From: Azophilus sp965247035
GTDB taxonomy: Bacteria; Pseudomonadota; Gammaproteobacteria; Pseudomonadales; Azotimanducaceae
NCBI GenBank assembly: GCA_965247035.1
Contig: CBDFGJ010000003.1
Location: 186,001 to 250,000, forward strand
Direction of reading: 5' to 3'
Length of the DNA: 64,000 bases
Position numbers and translations under genes: made by a program. Shown one piece after another: positions 18,118-27,065 of the stretch. The notes below the pieces were generated by a model. The model ran no database searches. It was not told the origin of the DNA and was given only the letters and a program-made list of their open reading frames with translations. Every line of letters starts with the position of its first letter. The first letter of the stretch is position 1.

Positions 18118-19473
18118 TCACCGCTGATGGAGCTTGGCCCTGTGCCCAGAATTCAGCGCGTTTGGGGGCTGCCGGACGGTGCTGGGCACTGGAATGTTGA
18201 ATTGACGCAAGGTGTCGGCGATGGTGGGCCGGCGCAGGCGCAGGCGGTCATCGTTGAGCAGATAGGAGAAAATGTAGCCAAGGCCAAGAATGAATACGCC
18301 GATCAGGAAGCAGTAGGTGGCGGCGCGGTCGGGATACTGATCCTTCAGATGCCCCACGTAGAGTGGCCCACAGACGCCCGCCGCGGCCCAAGCGGTGAGA
18401 ATGGCGCCGTAGATTACCGACATCCGTTTAGCGCCGAACACATCCTGCACGAAAGATGGCATGGCGGCAAAACCGCCGCCGAAGCAAAGCAGCACATAGC
18501 AAACAAGGGCGGAGAAGATCCAAGGATTCTGCTCCGTCATCAGCACGCCGAATACGATCATTTGGCTGGCGAACAGAATTCTAAATACGAGCACCCGCCC
18601 AATGCGGTCCGACAGCAGGCCGAACAGCAGCCGCCCCAAGCCGTTGCACAGGGAGCTGACCGCGATCAGCGTGGCACCGTAGGCGGCCAGGGCCTCGGGC
18701 TCCACGGACGGGTCCGCCAATCCCCAAACATCCTGCAGCAAGGATGACTGGAAGCTGATGACTGAAATGCCGGCGGAAATGTTGAAGAAGAATACGATCC
18801 ACATTAACGCGAACTCCTTGGACCGCAAGCAATCGCCTATGGCGTCGGGCTTATCCGCATCCGCATCCTCCTTGACCTCGGCCGGTGGCGGGTCGCGTAG
18901 CACCAAGCTGGCGGGGATGGTTATGACTGCAAATACGCAGCCAAGCCCGAAGAACACCAAGGGTAGATCGCTAGCCGCCAGCAGCAGCAGGAAAGGTGCC
19001 AGCACTTTGCTCAACAGGAAGGCGCCGATGCCAAAGCCCATGACCACGATGCCGGTGGCCAACCCTTTATGGTCGGGATACCAGTTGGCCACCGTCGCCA
19101 CGGGTGTCACGTAGCCCAAGCCGATGCCGGCACCGCCGATAACGCCATAACCTATGTAGAACAACGGCAAGGAGTTCAGCCAGAGCGCGGCTGCGCCGAT
19201 GAAGTAGCCGCTAACAAACATTAGGCTGCCCCTCAACGCCAGCTTTCGCGGCCCCAAGCGAGGCAGCGCCGAACCGGCCCAAGCCGCTGAGAGCCCCAAC
19301 GAGCAGATGGTGATGCTGAACGCCCAAGCGGTATCGGTGTAGGTCCAACCGAAATCGCTCACGAGCATGGTTTGGAAGAAGCTCCAAGCGTACACCGTGC
19401 CGAAGCAAAGATGCAGCAGCATGCACAGGGCGGCGGTGACGGCGCGCGGGGTGCGCATGGGCTTGGCGGCCAC
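18118..19473 (-). CDS. MFS transporter of the oxalate:formate antiporter type
   Basis: A 451-residue carrier with about 12 hydrophobic segments. The N-terminus 'LCFGTVYAWSFFQTMLV' and the 'GGAGIGLGYVTPVATVANWYPDHKGLATG' region (read in parts) are hallmarks of the OFA family (OxlT-like). These exchange monocarboxylates or dicarboxylates across the inner membrane. A charged loop of about 25 residues rich in Asp/Glu lies between the two halves. The start is a GTG at 19473 with GAGG close upstream; an internal ATG at 19458 lacks a ribosome-binding site. Seventeen bp downstream of the HAMP protein gene, so likely in one operon with it. Confidence 0.82.
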   Translation of the reverse strand: MAAKPMRTPRAVTAALCMLLHLCFGTVYAWSFFQTMLVSDFGWTYTDTAWAFSITICSLGLSAAWAGSALPRLGPRKLALRGSLMFVSGYFIGAAALWLNSLPLFYIGYGVIGGAGIGLGYVTPVATVANWYPDHKGLATGIVVMGFGIGAFLLSKVLAPFLLLLAASDLPLVFFGLGCVFAVITIPASLVLRDPPPAEVKEDADADKPDAIGDCLRSKEFALMWIVFFFNISAGISVISFQSSLLQDVWGLADPSVEPEALAAYGATLIAVSSLCNGLGRLLFGLLSDRIGRVLVFRILFASQMIVFGVLMTEQNPWIFSALVCYVLLCFGGGFAAMPSFVQDVFGAKRMSVIYGAILTAWAAAGVCGPLYVGHLKDQYPDRAATYCFLIGVFILGLGYIFSYLLNDDRLRLRRPTIADTLRQFNIPVPSTVRQPPNALNSGHRAKLHQR

Positions 19474-19490
19474 TTGCCTCGGCTTTCGGC

Positions 19491-20243
19491 CTATCGCGCC
19501 GTGTCGGCTGCCGGCGAGCGAGGGCCGTCGGCGTCGTCGGTGAACCCTGCGCAGTGCAGCAGCAGGCGCGCAAGCTGTCCCACCTCGTCGTTGCGGCCTA
19601 GAAGTTTGTCATTTACCGGCGCCTGCCGTTGATCCTGCGCCAAGCTTACGGCATAGGCCAACAGTTCCCCCAAGGGCTTTGCGGCCAGATTCACCAACCA
19701 CATGGCGGCAAAGACGCCCACGACGAAGACAATGGCCATCAGGTAGATCTGCTGGCCGATGGCACGCTGGATCTTCAGCGCCACCAAGCCGGTGTCCATG
19801 CCCACATGCACCGCGCCGGCCACGCCGGCGAGTATTGGGCTGCCCACCTCCACGAAGTCTCCCATACCGGGCAGGCTGCGTTCCACCGTAACCGTGCTGG
19901 AGGGGTCGCCGGCGCGAATTTCCGGCGGAATTTCGGGCACGAACGTGTGCGCAAGGTACTCTCCATTCTCGTTCGTAATGTAGATGTAGTTAATGCCTTG
20001 GATTTCGGCGAACTGATCAATCAGAGACTGCAGGGTAGCCAAGTCCCGATTCAACAGGATGTCCACACTGGAGTCGGCGATGGTCTTGGCGATGTTGCGG
20101 CTGTTGCTCTCGTATTCCGAGGACAGGTGCGTATCCACCGTGTAAACGCAGAGAATGGATGTGGACAAGCCAATGAAGCCAAACAGAAAGAAGACGCCGA
20201 ACAACGTCTTTTGGAACAGCTTGCGTACTTTGAAATTCGACAT
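19491..20243 (-). CDS. Membrane sensor-like protein: periplasmic domain plus HAMP, no output domain
   Basis: About 250 residues. An N-terminal membrane helix (residues ~14-32) is followed by a periplasmic domain of about 110 residues ('VDILLNRDLATLQSLIDQFA', 'YIYITNENGEYLAHTF') of the Cache/double-CXXC-like sensory type. A second membrane helix ('YLMAIVFVVGVFAAMWLVNL') leads into a HAMP-like segment ('AAKPLGELLAYAVSLA'). It ends about 50 residues later without any kinase, cyclase or methyl-accepting domain. The ATG at 20243 lies 11 bp after the stop of the binding-protein gene. It may report ligand binding by that protein; the partner that carries the output is not in the window. Confidence 0.7.
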   Translation of the reverse strand: MSNFKVRKLFQKTLFGVFFLFGFIGLSTSILCVYTVDTHLSSEYESNSRNIAKTIADSSVDILLNRDLATLQSLIDQFAEIQGINYIYITNENGEYLAHTFVPEIPPEIRAGDPSSTVTVERSLPGMGDFVEVGSPILAGVAGAVHVGMDTGLVALKIQRAIGQQIYLMAIVFVVGVFAAMWLVNLAAKPLGELLAYAVSLAQDQRQAPVNDKLLGRNDEVGQLARLLLHCAGFTDDADGPRSPAADTAR

Positions 20244-20254
20244 GTCAGCCACCC

Positions 20255-21532
20255 TTAGGAAAACTTCTCTTTCCAATCATTCAGCGTAACGAAACGGTCG
20301 TTGACCACAACCGTGTAGTAAACCCGTTGCAGGCCCTGCCGGCGGTTCGGGCTGAAGGAGACTCGCTCGCCAATGCCAAGGTCAAAGTCCCGCACCGTGA
20401 ATATCGCGGCCTCAAGCTGGCTTCTCGCCGGCCGGTCACCCAAACGGCGTAGCACTTCAACCATCAGTTTGGCGTTGAGAAACCCCTCTAAGCTGACGAA
20501 GCTGTGCGGCAAAGGCGCATAGGGCTCCGTCACCAAGTCCGCTGGCGGCGTCGGGTCATGACGTTGCATCAATTGCCTATATTCCTGCACGGCGGGAATG
20601 GAGATGTCTTCGTAGCTTGGCACCACTTGGGAGTTGACTAGCAGTTCCGTGTACTTGCCTTTGTCCTCCTGCCCTTCGATGAGCAGCTTCAGCAGGTTCT
20701 CGCTGCCAACGAAGGATAGGTTGGCTATCGGAACCCGCAGGCCCAGGTCCACCGCGTCTCGGGCGAAAGCGCCGCAAGCGGCGTAGGCGCCAATGCAGAT
20801 GACGGCATCGGGCTTTGCCGCTTTCAGAATCTCCACTTGGGCGCGCATGGTGCCGGTGAACTTTTGCCCGCGCCTGTAGGTGGCCTCCCCCACGATCGCC
20901 GTACCGTGTTGGCGCAACGCTTGCCGCACCCCGGACCAACCGCTGCGGCCATAGGCGTCGGCTTGGTAGAACACGGCGATGCGCTTTCTGCCGATGCGCC
21001 GGAAATTGTCCACCAAACCGGCGGTTTCCTGACCGTAGGAGGCGCGCAGATTGAAGGCGAAGTCGCCATAGGGCGGCTCTCGTTGCGGCTGTGCACCGGT
21101 GAAGGGGAAGAAAATGTACATGCGTTGGTCTTGGAACTTCTTCAGCATGGGCAGCACACGGGTCACTGTCGGCGTGCCGACATAGCCGAACAGAAGGAAC
21201 ACCTTGTCCTCCAACATCAACTTCATGGTGTTCTCGACCGAAGGATCCGGCTGATAGCCATCGTCATAGGCCTTCAGTTCAATTCGGCGGCCGTTGATTC
21301 CGCCCCGACCGTTCACTTCGGCGCAATAGGCCGATGCGCCTCGGTAGAGTTCGATTCCCAAACCCCGCGACGGGCCGGAAAAGGCGGCCGATATGCCCAG
21401 CGTGATCTTGGTGTCGGTAACCCCCGCACCCAGAGATCCGTTGTCTTGGCTTTGCGCCCAAGACAATGGCCAAGCCAGCCAAGGCGCGGTGGCGGCGTAG
21501 CGGATCAGTGCCCTTCTAGTGTGTCGGCTCAT
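20255..21532 (-). CDS. Type 1 periplasmic binding protein (LivK/AmiC-like)
   Basis: A 425-residue secreted protein with an N-terminal signal ('RRALIRYAATAPWLAWPLSW', then AQSQ). Its body matches the Leu/Ile/Val/urea-type substrate-binding proteins ('ITLGISAAFSGPSRGLGIEL', 'GGINGRRIELKAYDDGYQP', 'AVFYQADAYGRSGWSGV'). No ABC permease or ATPase genes accompany it; the next gene is a membrane HAMP protein. This argues for a sensory rather than transport role, as with other binding proteins paired with receptors. The ligand is unknown; amino acids, amides or urea are the usual ones. Confidence 0.85.
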   Translation of the reverse strand: MSRHTRRALIRYAATAPWLAWPLSWAQSQDNGSLGAGVTDTKITLGISAAFSGPSRGLGIELYRGASAYCAEVNGRGGINGRRIELKAYDDGYQPDPSVENTMKLMLEDKVFLLFGYVGTPTVTRVLPMLKKFQDQRMYIFFPFTGAQPQREPPYGDFAFNLRASYGQETAGLVDNFRRIGRKRIAVFYQADAYGRSGWSGVRQALRQHGTAIVGEATYRRGQKFTGTMRAQVEILKAAKPDAVICIGAYAACGAFARDAVDLGLRVPIANLSFVGSENLLKLLIEGQEDKGKYTELLVNSQVVPSYEDISIPAVQEYRQLMQRHDPTPPADLVTEPYAPLPHSFVSLEGFLNAKLMVEVLRRLGDRPARSQLEAAIFTVRDFDLGIGERVSFSPNRRQGLQRVYYTVVVNDRFVTLNDWKEKFS

Positions 21533-21723
21533 GGATCGGGATGTTTGGCACGTGCGGGCTTGGGTCGCTGTCAGGAAACCACCTTAAACGGAGTGGCCCA
21601 TCGGCTTGGTTATTCATAGGATAGCAGTTTAACAAGCTTTCCGGCTCGCGAACGCCTAGCTCCAACCCGGCGCTATCGTGCATTCAAAAAGGCCCGGAAT
21701 GAACCTGGTCAACGGCAAGTGGG

Positions 21724-22332
21724 TTAGGCGTTCATGGCCTTCTGAAATGCCGGCCGGTCGGCCAGCCGATCGATGTAGGCCAACAAGTGGGTCAGGTCCT
21801 CGGCCACCCGCCCTAAGCGGCGGCTCATGAAGCAGGCGTGGCCAAGCATGATGTCGGCGGCCGAGAAATCACCAATCAGGTAATCCTTGCCTTGCAAATG
21901 TTCATTGACCGGAACGAGCGTCTTGCTCAGCAAGCGCTGAGCTTGGCCGAGCGCCTCGGCGTTCTGCCGCTCGGGCGGCAACAGCAGGGTCTGCACCACG
22001 ATGATGTTCACTGGCGGCATCACCATGCCTTCGCAATAGTGGAGCCATTGCAAGTAGGTCGGAAACAGCGGCGACTCCACAGCCGGTTTCAAAGCGCCAT
22101 CGCTGTGCCGGGCGATGACGTATTCGACGATGGCCCCGGATTCGTACAGGCGCACATCGCCGTCTTCCAACACAGGCACCCGCCCCAAGGGGTGGCGGGC
22201 GCGATGCGCATCTGATTTCAGGTCCTTGGGGCTGAAGTCCAAGCGGTTTAGATTGTAGTCAAGACCAAGTTCCTCAAGCAGCCAAACGATCCGGCCAGCT
22301 CGGGAGTTGGGAGCGAAATGTAGGGTCAGCAT
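21724..22332 (-). CDS. Glutathione S-transferase
   Basis: A 202-residue cytosolic GST. The thioredoxin-like N-terminal domain begins 'LTLHFAPNSRAGRIVWLLEE', has the cis-proline 'GRVPVLEDGDVRLYESGAI' (glutathione gamma-Glu binding at E-S), and the all-helical C-terminal domain carries the N-capping box 'IGDFSAADIMLGHACF'. It conjugates or reduces small electrophiles with glutathione; substrate unknown. It is the last core-like gene before the accessory region, and an IS end lies just upstream of its start. Confidence 0.9.
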   Translation of the reverse strand: MLTLHFAPNSRAGRIVWLLEELGLDYNLNRLDFSPKDLKSDAHRARHPLGRVPVLEDGDVRLYESGAIVEYVIARHSDGALKPAVESPLFPTYLQWLHYCEGMVMPPVNIIVVQTLLLPPERQNAEALGQAQRLLSKTLVPVNEHLQGKDYLIGDFSAADIMLGHACFMSRRLGRVAEDLTHLLAYIDRLADRPAFQKAMNA

Positions 22333-22429
22333 GAAAACATCTTGTTTGAACTGGTTGTTGGGCGTCCCAAGCGCGACGCATATCTTTCTTTAATTGTCAC
22401 CGATCAACGCAACATCTCGAAGCAGGTGA

Positions 22430-22525
22430 ACGGACTAGGACATTTCGGAATTTTCTCGATCAGGCGACCATGGAGAGCTTGCGCGGAAATTCGGCCGGTG
22501 TCAATAAATTGTACGGGCTCTTGGA
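22430..22525 (-). repeat. Miniature IS end, copy R2
   Basis: Minus-strand reading gives L-T-P-A-E-F-P-R-K-L-S-M-V-A-stop, the C-terminus of an integrase-type transposase, next to TTGTACGGGCTC on one side and an AATTCCGAAATGTCC right end on the other. It marks the left border of the accessory region, between the GST gene and transposase fragment A. Confidence 0.6.
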
Positions 22526-22585
22526 TTCAACCTCTAAGTGCAACAGGTGGGATTATGCCGAATAGTGCCTGATTTGGCGTTTTCA

Positions 22586-23032
22586 TGCCGACAGCTGCTG
22601 ATCGAACTCACCAAATCCCGTGCCAGACAGTCTAATGATAACGCCTTGGTGGAATCAAAGAATGGCTCCATCGTCAGAAAACATCTGGGCTACGCTCACA
22701 TCCAGCAGCACTGGGCACCGGTAGTGAATCAGTTCCATCACCTGAACCCCTATATCAATTATCACCGGCCTTGCTTCTTTCCGGTGATAACAACCAACGC
22801 CAAGGGCAAGCAAGTGAAAACCTACCCCTACAAAGCCATGATGACACCTTTTGAAAAGCTCAAATCACTGAGCGAGACCCAACAATATCTGAAACCCGGA
22901 ATCACTCTGGAAACACTGGATGCAATCGCTATGAAGATCAATGATAATGAAGCGGCTAAATGGCTTAAGGAAGCTAAACAACAACTCTTTAAAACCATTG
23001 CTGAACAGAACTATCAGGCTGCATAGTGGCAA
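22586..23032 (+). pseudogene. Transposase C-terminal fragment, copy A (left direct repeat of module 1)
   Basis: The frame 'QLLIELTKSRARQSNDNALV', then 'ESKNGSIVRKHLGYAHI', is the C-terminal part of an rve/DDE integrase-type transposase, including the catalytic Glu helix, and ends at the TAG at 23024. The N-terminal two thirds are absent. Bases 22617-23032 are repeated almost exactly at 30697-31112 (offset 8080, about six mismatches in 416 bp by eye). It precedes the AraC-TonB-amidohydrolase module. Confidence 0.8.
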
Positions 23033-23209
23033 CCCTTACAGCCACTATCATAACCCAGAGTTCGGTATCATTTGGTTATTGGAGTATACTGCCCCTTAAT
23101 ATATTAGATTCAAGATACCTTAAGTAGTTGATTTCGGATAAATTTTGGCGGATATTGATACCTGTTCAAAGCATTCCTAGTACAACTCAACATCCTTTTG
23201 GAGATTGGT

Positions 23210-24271
23210 TTGAACGCTGTAGATTTAACGCCGAAATTGTCACCGCGCTTCATCGTGTATGTGCGCAATTACCTGCTCGACAATCAAATTGACCCGACGT
23301 CAGTGTTTCAGGAATGCGGGATCAATGATGTCATCGACTCCGAACATGCCATTCCTCTGCCCACCGCAAAATTGATTCAATTGATCGACTGTGCATCACG
23401 CGTGAGCGAGGATAGCCTCCTAGGCTTTAATATGGCAACCCATTTTCACTATGAGTCCAGCGCATTGATTGTGCTGGCGATGCTGGCTGCACCCAATGTG
23501 GAGCTCGCACTTAAGACCTTGAGCCACTTTGACCGTTATGTCGATACTGGTATTACAACTGCTTATGATTTTGGTGCCGAGCAATCCACATTCAGCGCCC
23601 AGCTACTGGGTGTGGATTGCACAAGCACAAGCCATCTAAATGAATACCTTCTGACTTTCACAGTGCATTCGCTGAATACAGCGACACGAAAGCGGATGCC
23701 AATCAGCGAGGTCCATTTTCAACATGCTCGAGATTCTGACCAAGAAATAATAGCTGATTTTTTCGCTACGGAAGTAAAATACGAACAGGAAAGTAACCGC
23801 TTGTTCTTTGACAGCGCACATCTTGGTGAGCATTTGTTTACCAGCAATGAACTCCTCTACGATATCTTGCAGAACGCTCTTCGAACTTACTTTTACGCCG
23901 ACACTCCGGGGCGGCGATTTGTCGACTCGGTGTGTCGTGAATTGATGATCAGTACCGAATTAAAAAACTCAACTCAATCCGAAACGCGTCAGGATGTATC
24001 CTTAGATGCAATCGCAGAGAAACTGACCATATCCACACGCACCTTGCGCCGGCGACTGAAAGAAGACGGTTACAATTTTCAAGACGTAAAAAGCCTTGTA
24101 CGTGAACGGCTTGCCAAGTATTTTCTGGGAAACACTAAAATGACGTTATCCGAGATAGCGTATGCAGTTGGCTTTTCAGAGCTCAGCGCGTTTAGCCGCG
24201 CCTTCAAAAATTGGACCTGTTCAACGCCCCAAGAATATCGGAACACCGTTCGTCGACTGATGTCTGCTTAA
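23210..24271 (+). CDS. AraC family transcriptional regulator
   Basis: About 353 residues. The N-terminal ~200 residues match the arabinose-binding-like domain of OruR/ArgR-type AraC regulators (PF12625; 'FIVYVRNYLLDNQIDPTSVF', 'LLGFNMATHFHYESSALIVL'). The C-terminal ~100 residues are a double HTH_18 ('AIAEKLTISTRTLRRRLKED', 'LSEIAYAVGFSELSAFSRAF', 'TCSTPQEYR'). The TTG at 23210 has GGAG six bases upstream and is preferred over the TTG at 23198. It is first in the module and probably controls the downstream receptor and amidohydrolase in response to their substrate. Confidence 0.85.
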   Translation: MNAVDLTPKLSPRFIVYVRNYLLDNQIDPTSVFQECGINDVIDSEHAIPLPTAKLIQLIDCASRVSEDSLLGFNMATHFHYESSALIVLAMLAAPNVELALKTLSHFDRYVDTGITTAYDFGAEQSTFSAQLLGVDCTSTSHLNEYLLTFTVHSLNTATRKRMPISEVHFQHARDSDQEIIADFFATEVKYEQESNRLFFDSAHLGEHLFTSNELLYDILQNALRTYFYADTPGRRFVDSVCRELMISTELKNSTQSETRQDVSLDAIAEKLTISTRTLRRRLKEDGYNFQDVKSLVRERLAKYFLGNTKMTLSEIAYAVGFSELSAFSRAFKNWTCSTPQEYRNTVRRLMSA

Positions 24272-24521
24272 CTGCTTGAATCTTCCTGCCTGGCGCAACT
24301 AGGATTTCACGATAGGCGGGCTGCCCACTCGTACTACTCTTAATCTACTCATGCGGTCAACAGTTTGGTCAGTTCTGTCAATGCCTAAATCTATTGCGAT
24401 GATGTACTGTGGGTGCTTGCGCTTCAAGCAAGTCATTTGTTCGCTTATTCCCATGTAGCACGAGCGGCTGTATTTGATGATAGCGCACAAATTTTTAATT
24501 ACTACAAAAGGGGTTCCGGTC

Positions 24522-26984
24522 ATGCACTCGTCACACTCTTCAAACATACCTCACACTTATCATAGGTTACGTACAGCAATAGTTGTCGCCGTGACATTAA
24601 GCATCCCGCTATCGGTTCATGCAGTGATGCTTGAGGAAGTTGTCGTCACTGCGCAAAAGCGCGAACAAAGCGCGAACGATATTGGTATCACCATGAATGC
24701 GTTCTCAGGCGATTTACTCCGCGACCTAGGCGTGGCATCCGCGGAGGATATAGCGGTTATTACGCCGGGGCTAACCGTGAATGAGACCGCCGCGACAGGC
24801 GTACCTCTGTATACAATTCGTGGTGTTGGCTTTCAGGACTATTCCACATCCGCATCATCGACTGTTGGCTTGTACTTCGATGAAGTGGCTATTCCATACA
24901 CTGTCATGAGCCGTGGTGCTATCTTTGATGTGGAACGAGTCGAGGTACTAAAAGGTCCTCAGGGTGATCTTTATGGGCGCAATACAACAGCAGGTCAAAT
25001 CAATTTCGTAAGCCGCAAGCCAACCGATGAATTTGAAGCGGGGGCTTCTTTAGGTATCGCCAATTTTGGAACAGTGGAACTCGAGGGCTATGTCAGCGGC
25101 GCAATATCTTCGTCGGTCAATGGCCGCCTGTCTTTCAGAACGGAGCAATCCAGCGAGGGTTGGCAGAAAAGCACCACCCGCAATGACGAATTGGGTGAAA
25201 AAGATATAATAGCTATACGCACAATGCTTGACATTGAGCTAAGCGAAAACGCCAGCCTGTTACTGAACGCTCATTATGTTGATGACGGCTCAGATAACAG
25301 AGCCAACACGGCCTACGACGGAAGAATTATTGGGCAGGGTCTGTTTAACAACCCTCATCTACCACTGGACCAGTATGTTATACCAACGGGTGCAAATTTT
25401 GGTGAGACGCCGCCCTGGTTCTCCACAGGCGATAACCGTGCTGCGGATTGGACTGACAGCTATACCAGTTTGACGGGTCAAGTATTCGATATTCGACCGG
25501 CGCGCGATAATCAACTATTTGGCTTGTCGGCGCGACTGGAGTGGGATTTCAATAATGTTACGTTGACCAGTATTTCCGGCTACGACACGTTTGACCGTGA
25601 GGAATCTAACGACTGGGATGGCGGTTTCTTCAACGATTCGTCAAACATCAATACCACAGAAATCAACGTCTTCTCTCAAGAGCTACGCTTAAGCGGTAGC
25701 AATGAAGAATTATCCTGGATTGCTGGGCTTTACTATTCAAAAGATGATGTGGACGAATACTACCATTACTTTATGTCGGACTCGGTCTTTGGCCTGGGTT
25801 CCATCCCATTTGGCGTTGCATTGTTTGCAGGTACCCCCATTCGCGAACTAGACACCAAGTATCAGCAAGACACAGAATCTTTCGCCGTCTTTGGTCATGT
25901 GGAATGGGAGTTTGCGGAACGTTGGCGCCTAACAGCCGGCTTACGCTATACCGATGAAGATCGCGATTGGACGGGTTGCACATTCGTGGCGGCGGACGGC
26001 AGTCTCGCTGGATTCCTTAACGCGTCATTTGGTGCTACGTTGCAGCCAGGCGATTGTGGCACGATTAACGATGATCCTACCTCACCCAATTTCATCTTGT
26101 CTCTTGCCGGTACGCCGAATGCTAATGACGCTTTTCCAGTTTTCACCTCTACGATTAGCACTAGTAAAACCATGGGGAAAATAGGTTTGGATTATTCCTT
26201 TTCGGATGATGTCCTAAGCTACCTCACAGTTTCGACAGGCTTCAAATCCGGCGGTTTTAATGGTGCAAACTCCAACACATCAGGGCAACTTCGTCCGTAC
26301 CAGGAAGAGGAACTTACGGCTATTGAACTGGGCTTGAAAGCAACCCTGTTGGATGGTGCCATGCAGTTGAATGCCGCGATATTCAACTATGACTATCAAG
26401 ATAAGCAGGAGCAAGATCGTGCTGTCACGTTTGTGGGGAATATTGCTGGCTTGACCAACGTTCCCGAATCCGAAATCAATGGTGCAGAGATCGACGTGCA
26501 GTGGCAGGCGAGCGATGGCTTGCACCTGATTTTGGGTGTGGCTTATCTGGATAGTGAAATCAAGGAATGGAATGCAGTATCGGATGATAGCTTCTACGAT
26601 TTTGCTAACCTGCAGCCGAATATTATTACCTTTAATGCTGCTGGCCTTGAACTGGCCCAGGCACCAGAGATTAGCTATCACTTTCTGGCTTCGTACAGTT
26701 GGAAAATTAGCAATGATTGGACCATGGAAGTTGCCGGTGATATTAACTTTCAAGACGACACCACCGGTGGATCACAACCCACCGATGCGACCGAGGACTT
26801 TACTTTGATCGGTGCTCGCATTGGCGTAAGTAATGTGGACGGCAGTGTGGGCGTAGTGTTGTGGAGCAAGAACCTGGCGAATGAGGACTACTATCCGGCG
26901 GCATATACGGGTGGTAACGGCCCTTATGTTCGCTCCAATGGCATGCCCCGAACCTACGGAGTCAGCCTGAACTATAGCTTCTAG
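24522..26984 (+). CDS. TonB-dependent outer-membrane receptor (module 1)
   Basis: About 820 residues with a signal peptide ('LRTAIVVAVTLSIPLSVHA'), a TonB box-like 'EEVVVTAQKR', an N-terminal plug ('YTIRGVGFQDYSTSASSTVG', 'ERVEVLKGPQGDLYGRNTT') and a 22-strand-type barrel ending in 'RTYGVSLNYSF'. It takes up a scarce substrate across the outer membrane with TonB energy. The ATG at 24522 has AAGGGG eight bases upstream; the frame is open a little further. It resembles receptors outside the siderophore group, and the hydrolase downstream suggests an organic substrate. A Rho-independent terminator follows the gene. Confidence 0.92.
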   Translation: MHSSHSSNIPHTYHRLRTAIVVAVTLSIPLSVHAVMLEEVVVTAQKREQSANDIGITMNAFSGDLLRDLGVASAEDIAVITPGLTVNETAATGVPLYTIRGVGFQDYSTSASSTVGLYFDEVAIPYTVMSRGAIFDVERVEVLKGPQGDLYGRNTTAGQINFVSRKPTDEFEAGASLGIANFGTVELEGYVSGAISSSVNGRLSFRTEQSSEGWQKSTTRNDELGEKDIIAIRTMLDIELSENASLLLNAHYVDDGSDNRANTAYDGRIIGQGLFNNPHLPLDQYVIPTGANFGETPPWFSTGDNRAADWTDSYTSLTGQVFDIRPARDNQLFGLSARLEWDFNNVTLTSISGYDTFDREESNDWDGGFFNDSSNINTTEINVFSQELRLSGSNEELSWIAGLYYSKDDVDEYYHYFMSDSVFGLGSIPFGVALFAGTPIRELDTKYQQDTESFAVFGHVEWEFAERWRLTAGLRYTDEDRDWTGCTFVAADGSLAGFLNASFGATLQPGDCGTINDDPTSPNFILSLAGTPNANDAFPVFTSTISTSKTMGKIGLDYSFSDDVLSYLTVSTGFKSGGFNGANSNTSGQLRPYQEEELTAIELGLKATLLDGAMQLNAAIFNYDYQDKQEQDRAVTFVGNIAGLTNVPESEINGAEIDVQWQASDGLHLILGVAYLDSEIKEWNAVSDDSFYDFANLQPNIITFNAAGLELAQAPEISYHFLASYSWKISNDWTMEVAGDINFQDDTTGGSQPTDATEDFTLIGARIGVSNVDGSVGVVLWSKNLANEDYYPAAYTGGNGPYVRSNGMPRTYGVSLNYSF

Positions 26985-27000
26985 ATGATGAATCCTCGTT

Positions 27001-27024
27001 CCCGGCAATGAGCCGGGGTTTTTA
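27001..27024 (+). terminator. Rho-independent terminator after the module 1 receptor
   Basis: The stem CCCGGC/GCCGGG (27001-27006 with 27012-27017) has a 5-base AATGA loop and is followed by GTTTTTA. It lies 17 bp after the receptor stop and 42 bp before the amidohydrolase start, so the hydrolase may have its own promoter or depend on read-through. Confidence 0.75.
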
Positions 27025-27065
27025 CAGGATTTCGTAAATAACCAACATCCAGTCGAAGTAGGACA

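Noticed and set aside
16951..18747. Plus-strand open frame 17581-18747 opposite the kinase and MFS genes
   Set aside because: It is antisense to two well-supported genes and shows no family features.
24299..24547. Minus-strand 82-codon open frame upstream of the module 1 receptor
   Set aside because: No recognisable domain or ribosome-binding site; a phrase resembling the start of an IS110-type protein is too short to support a call.
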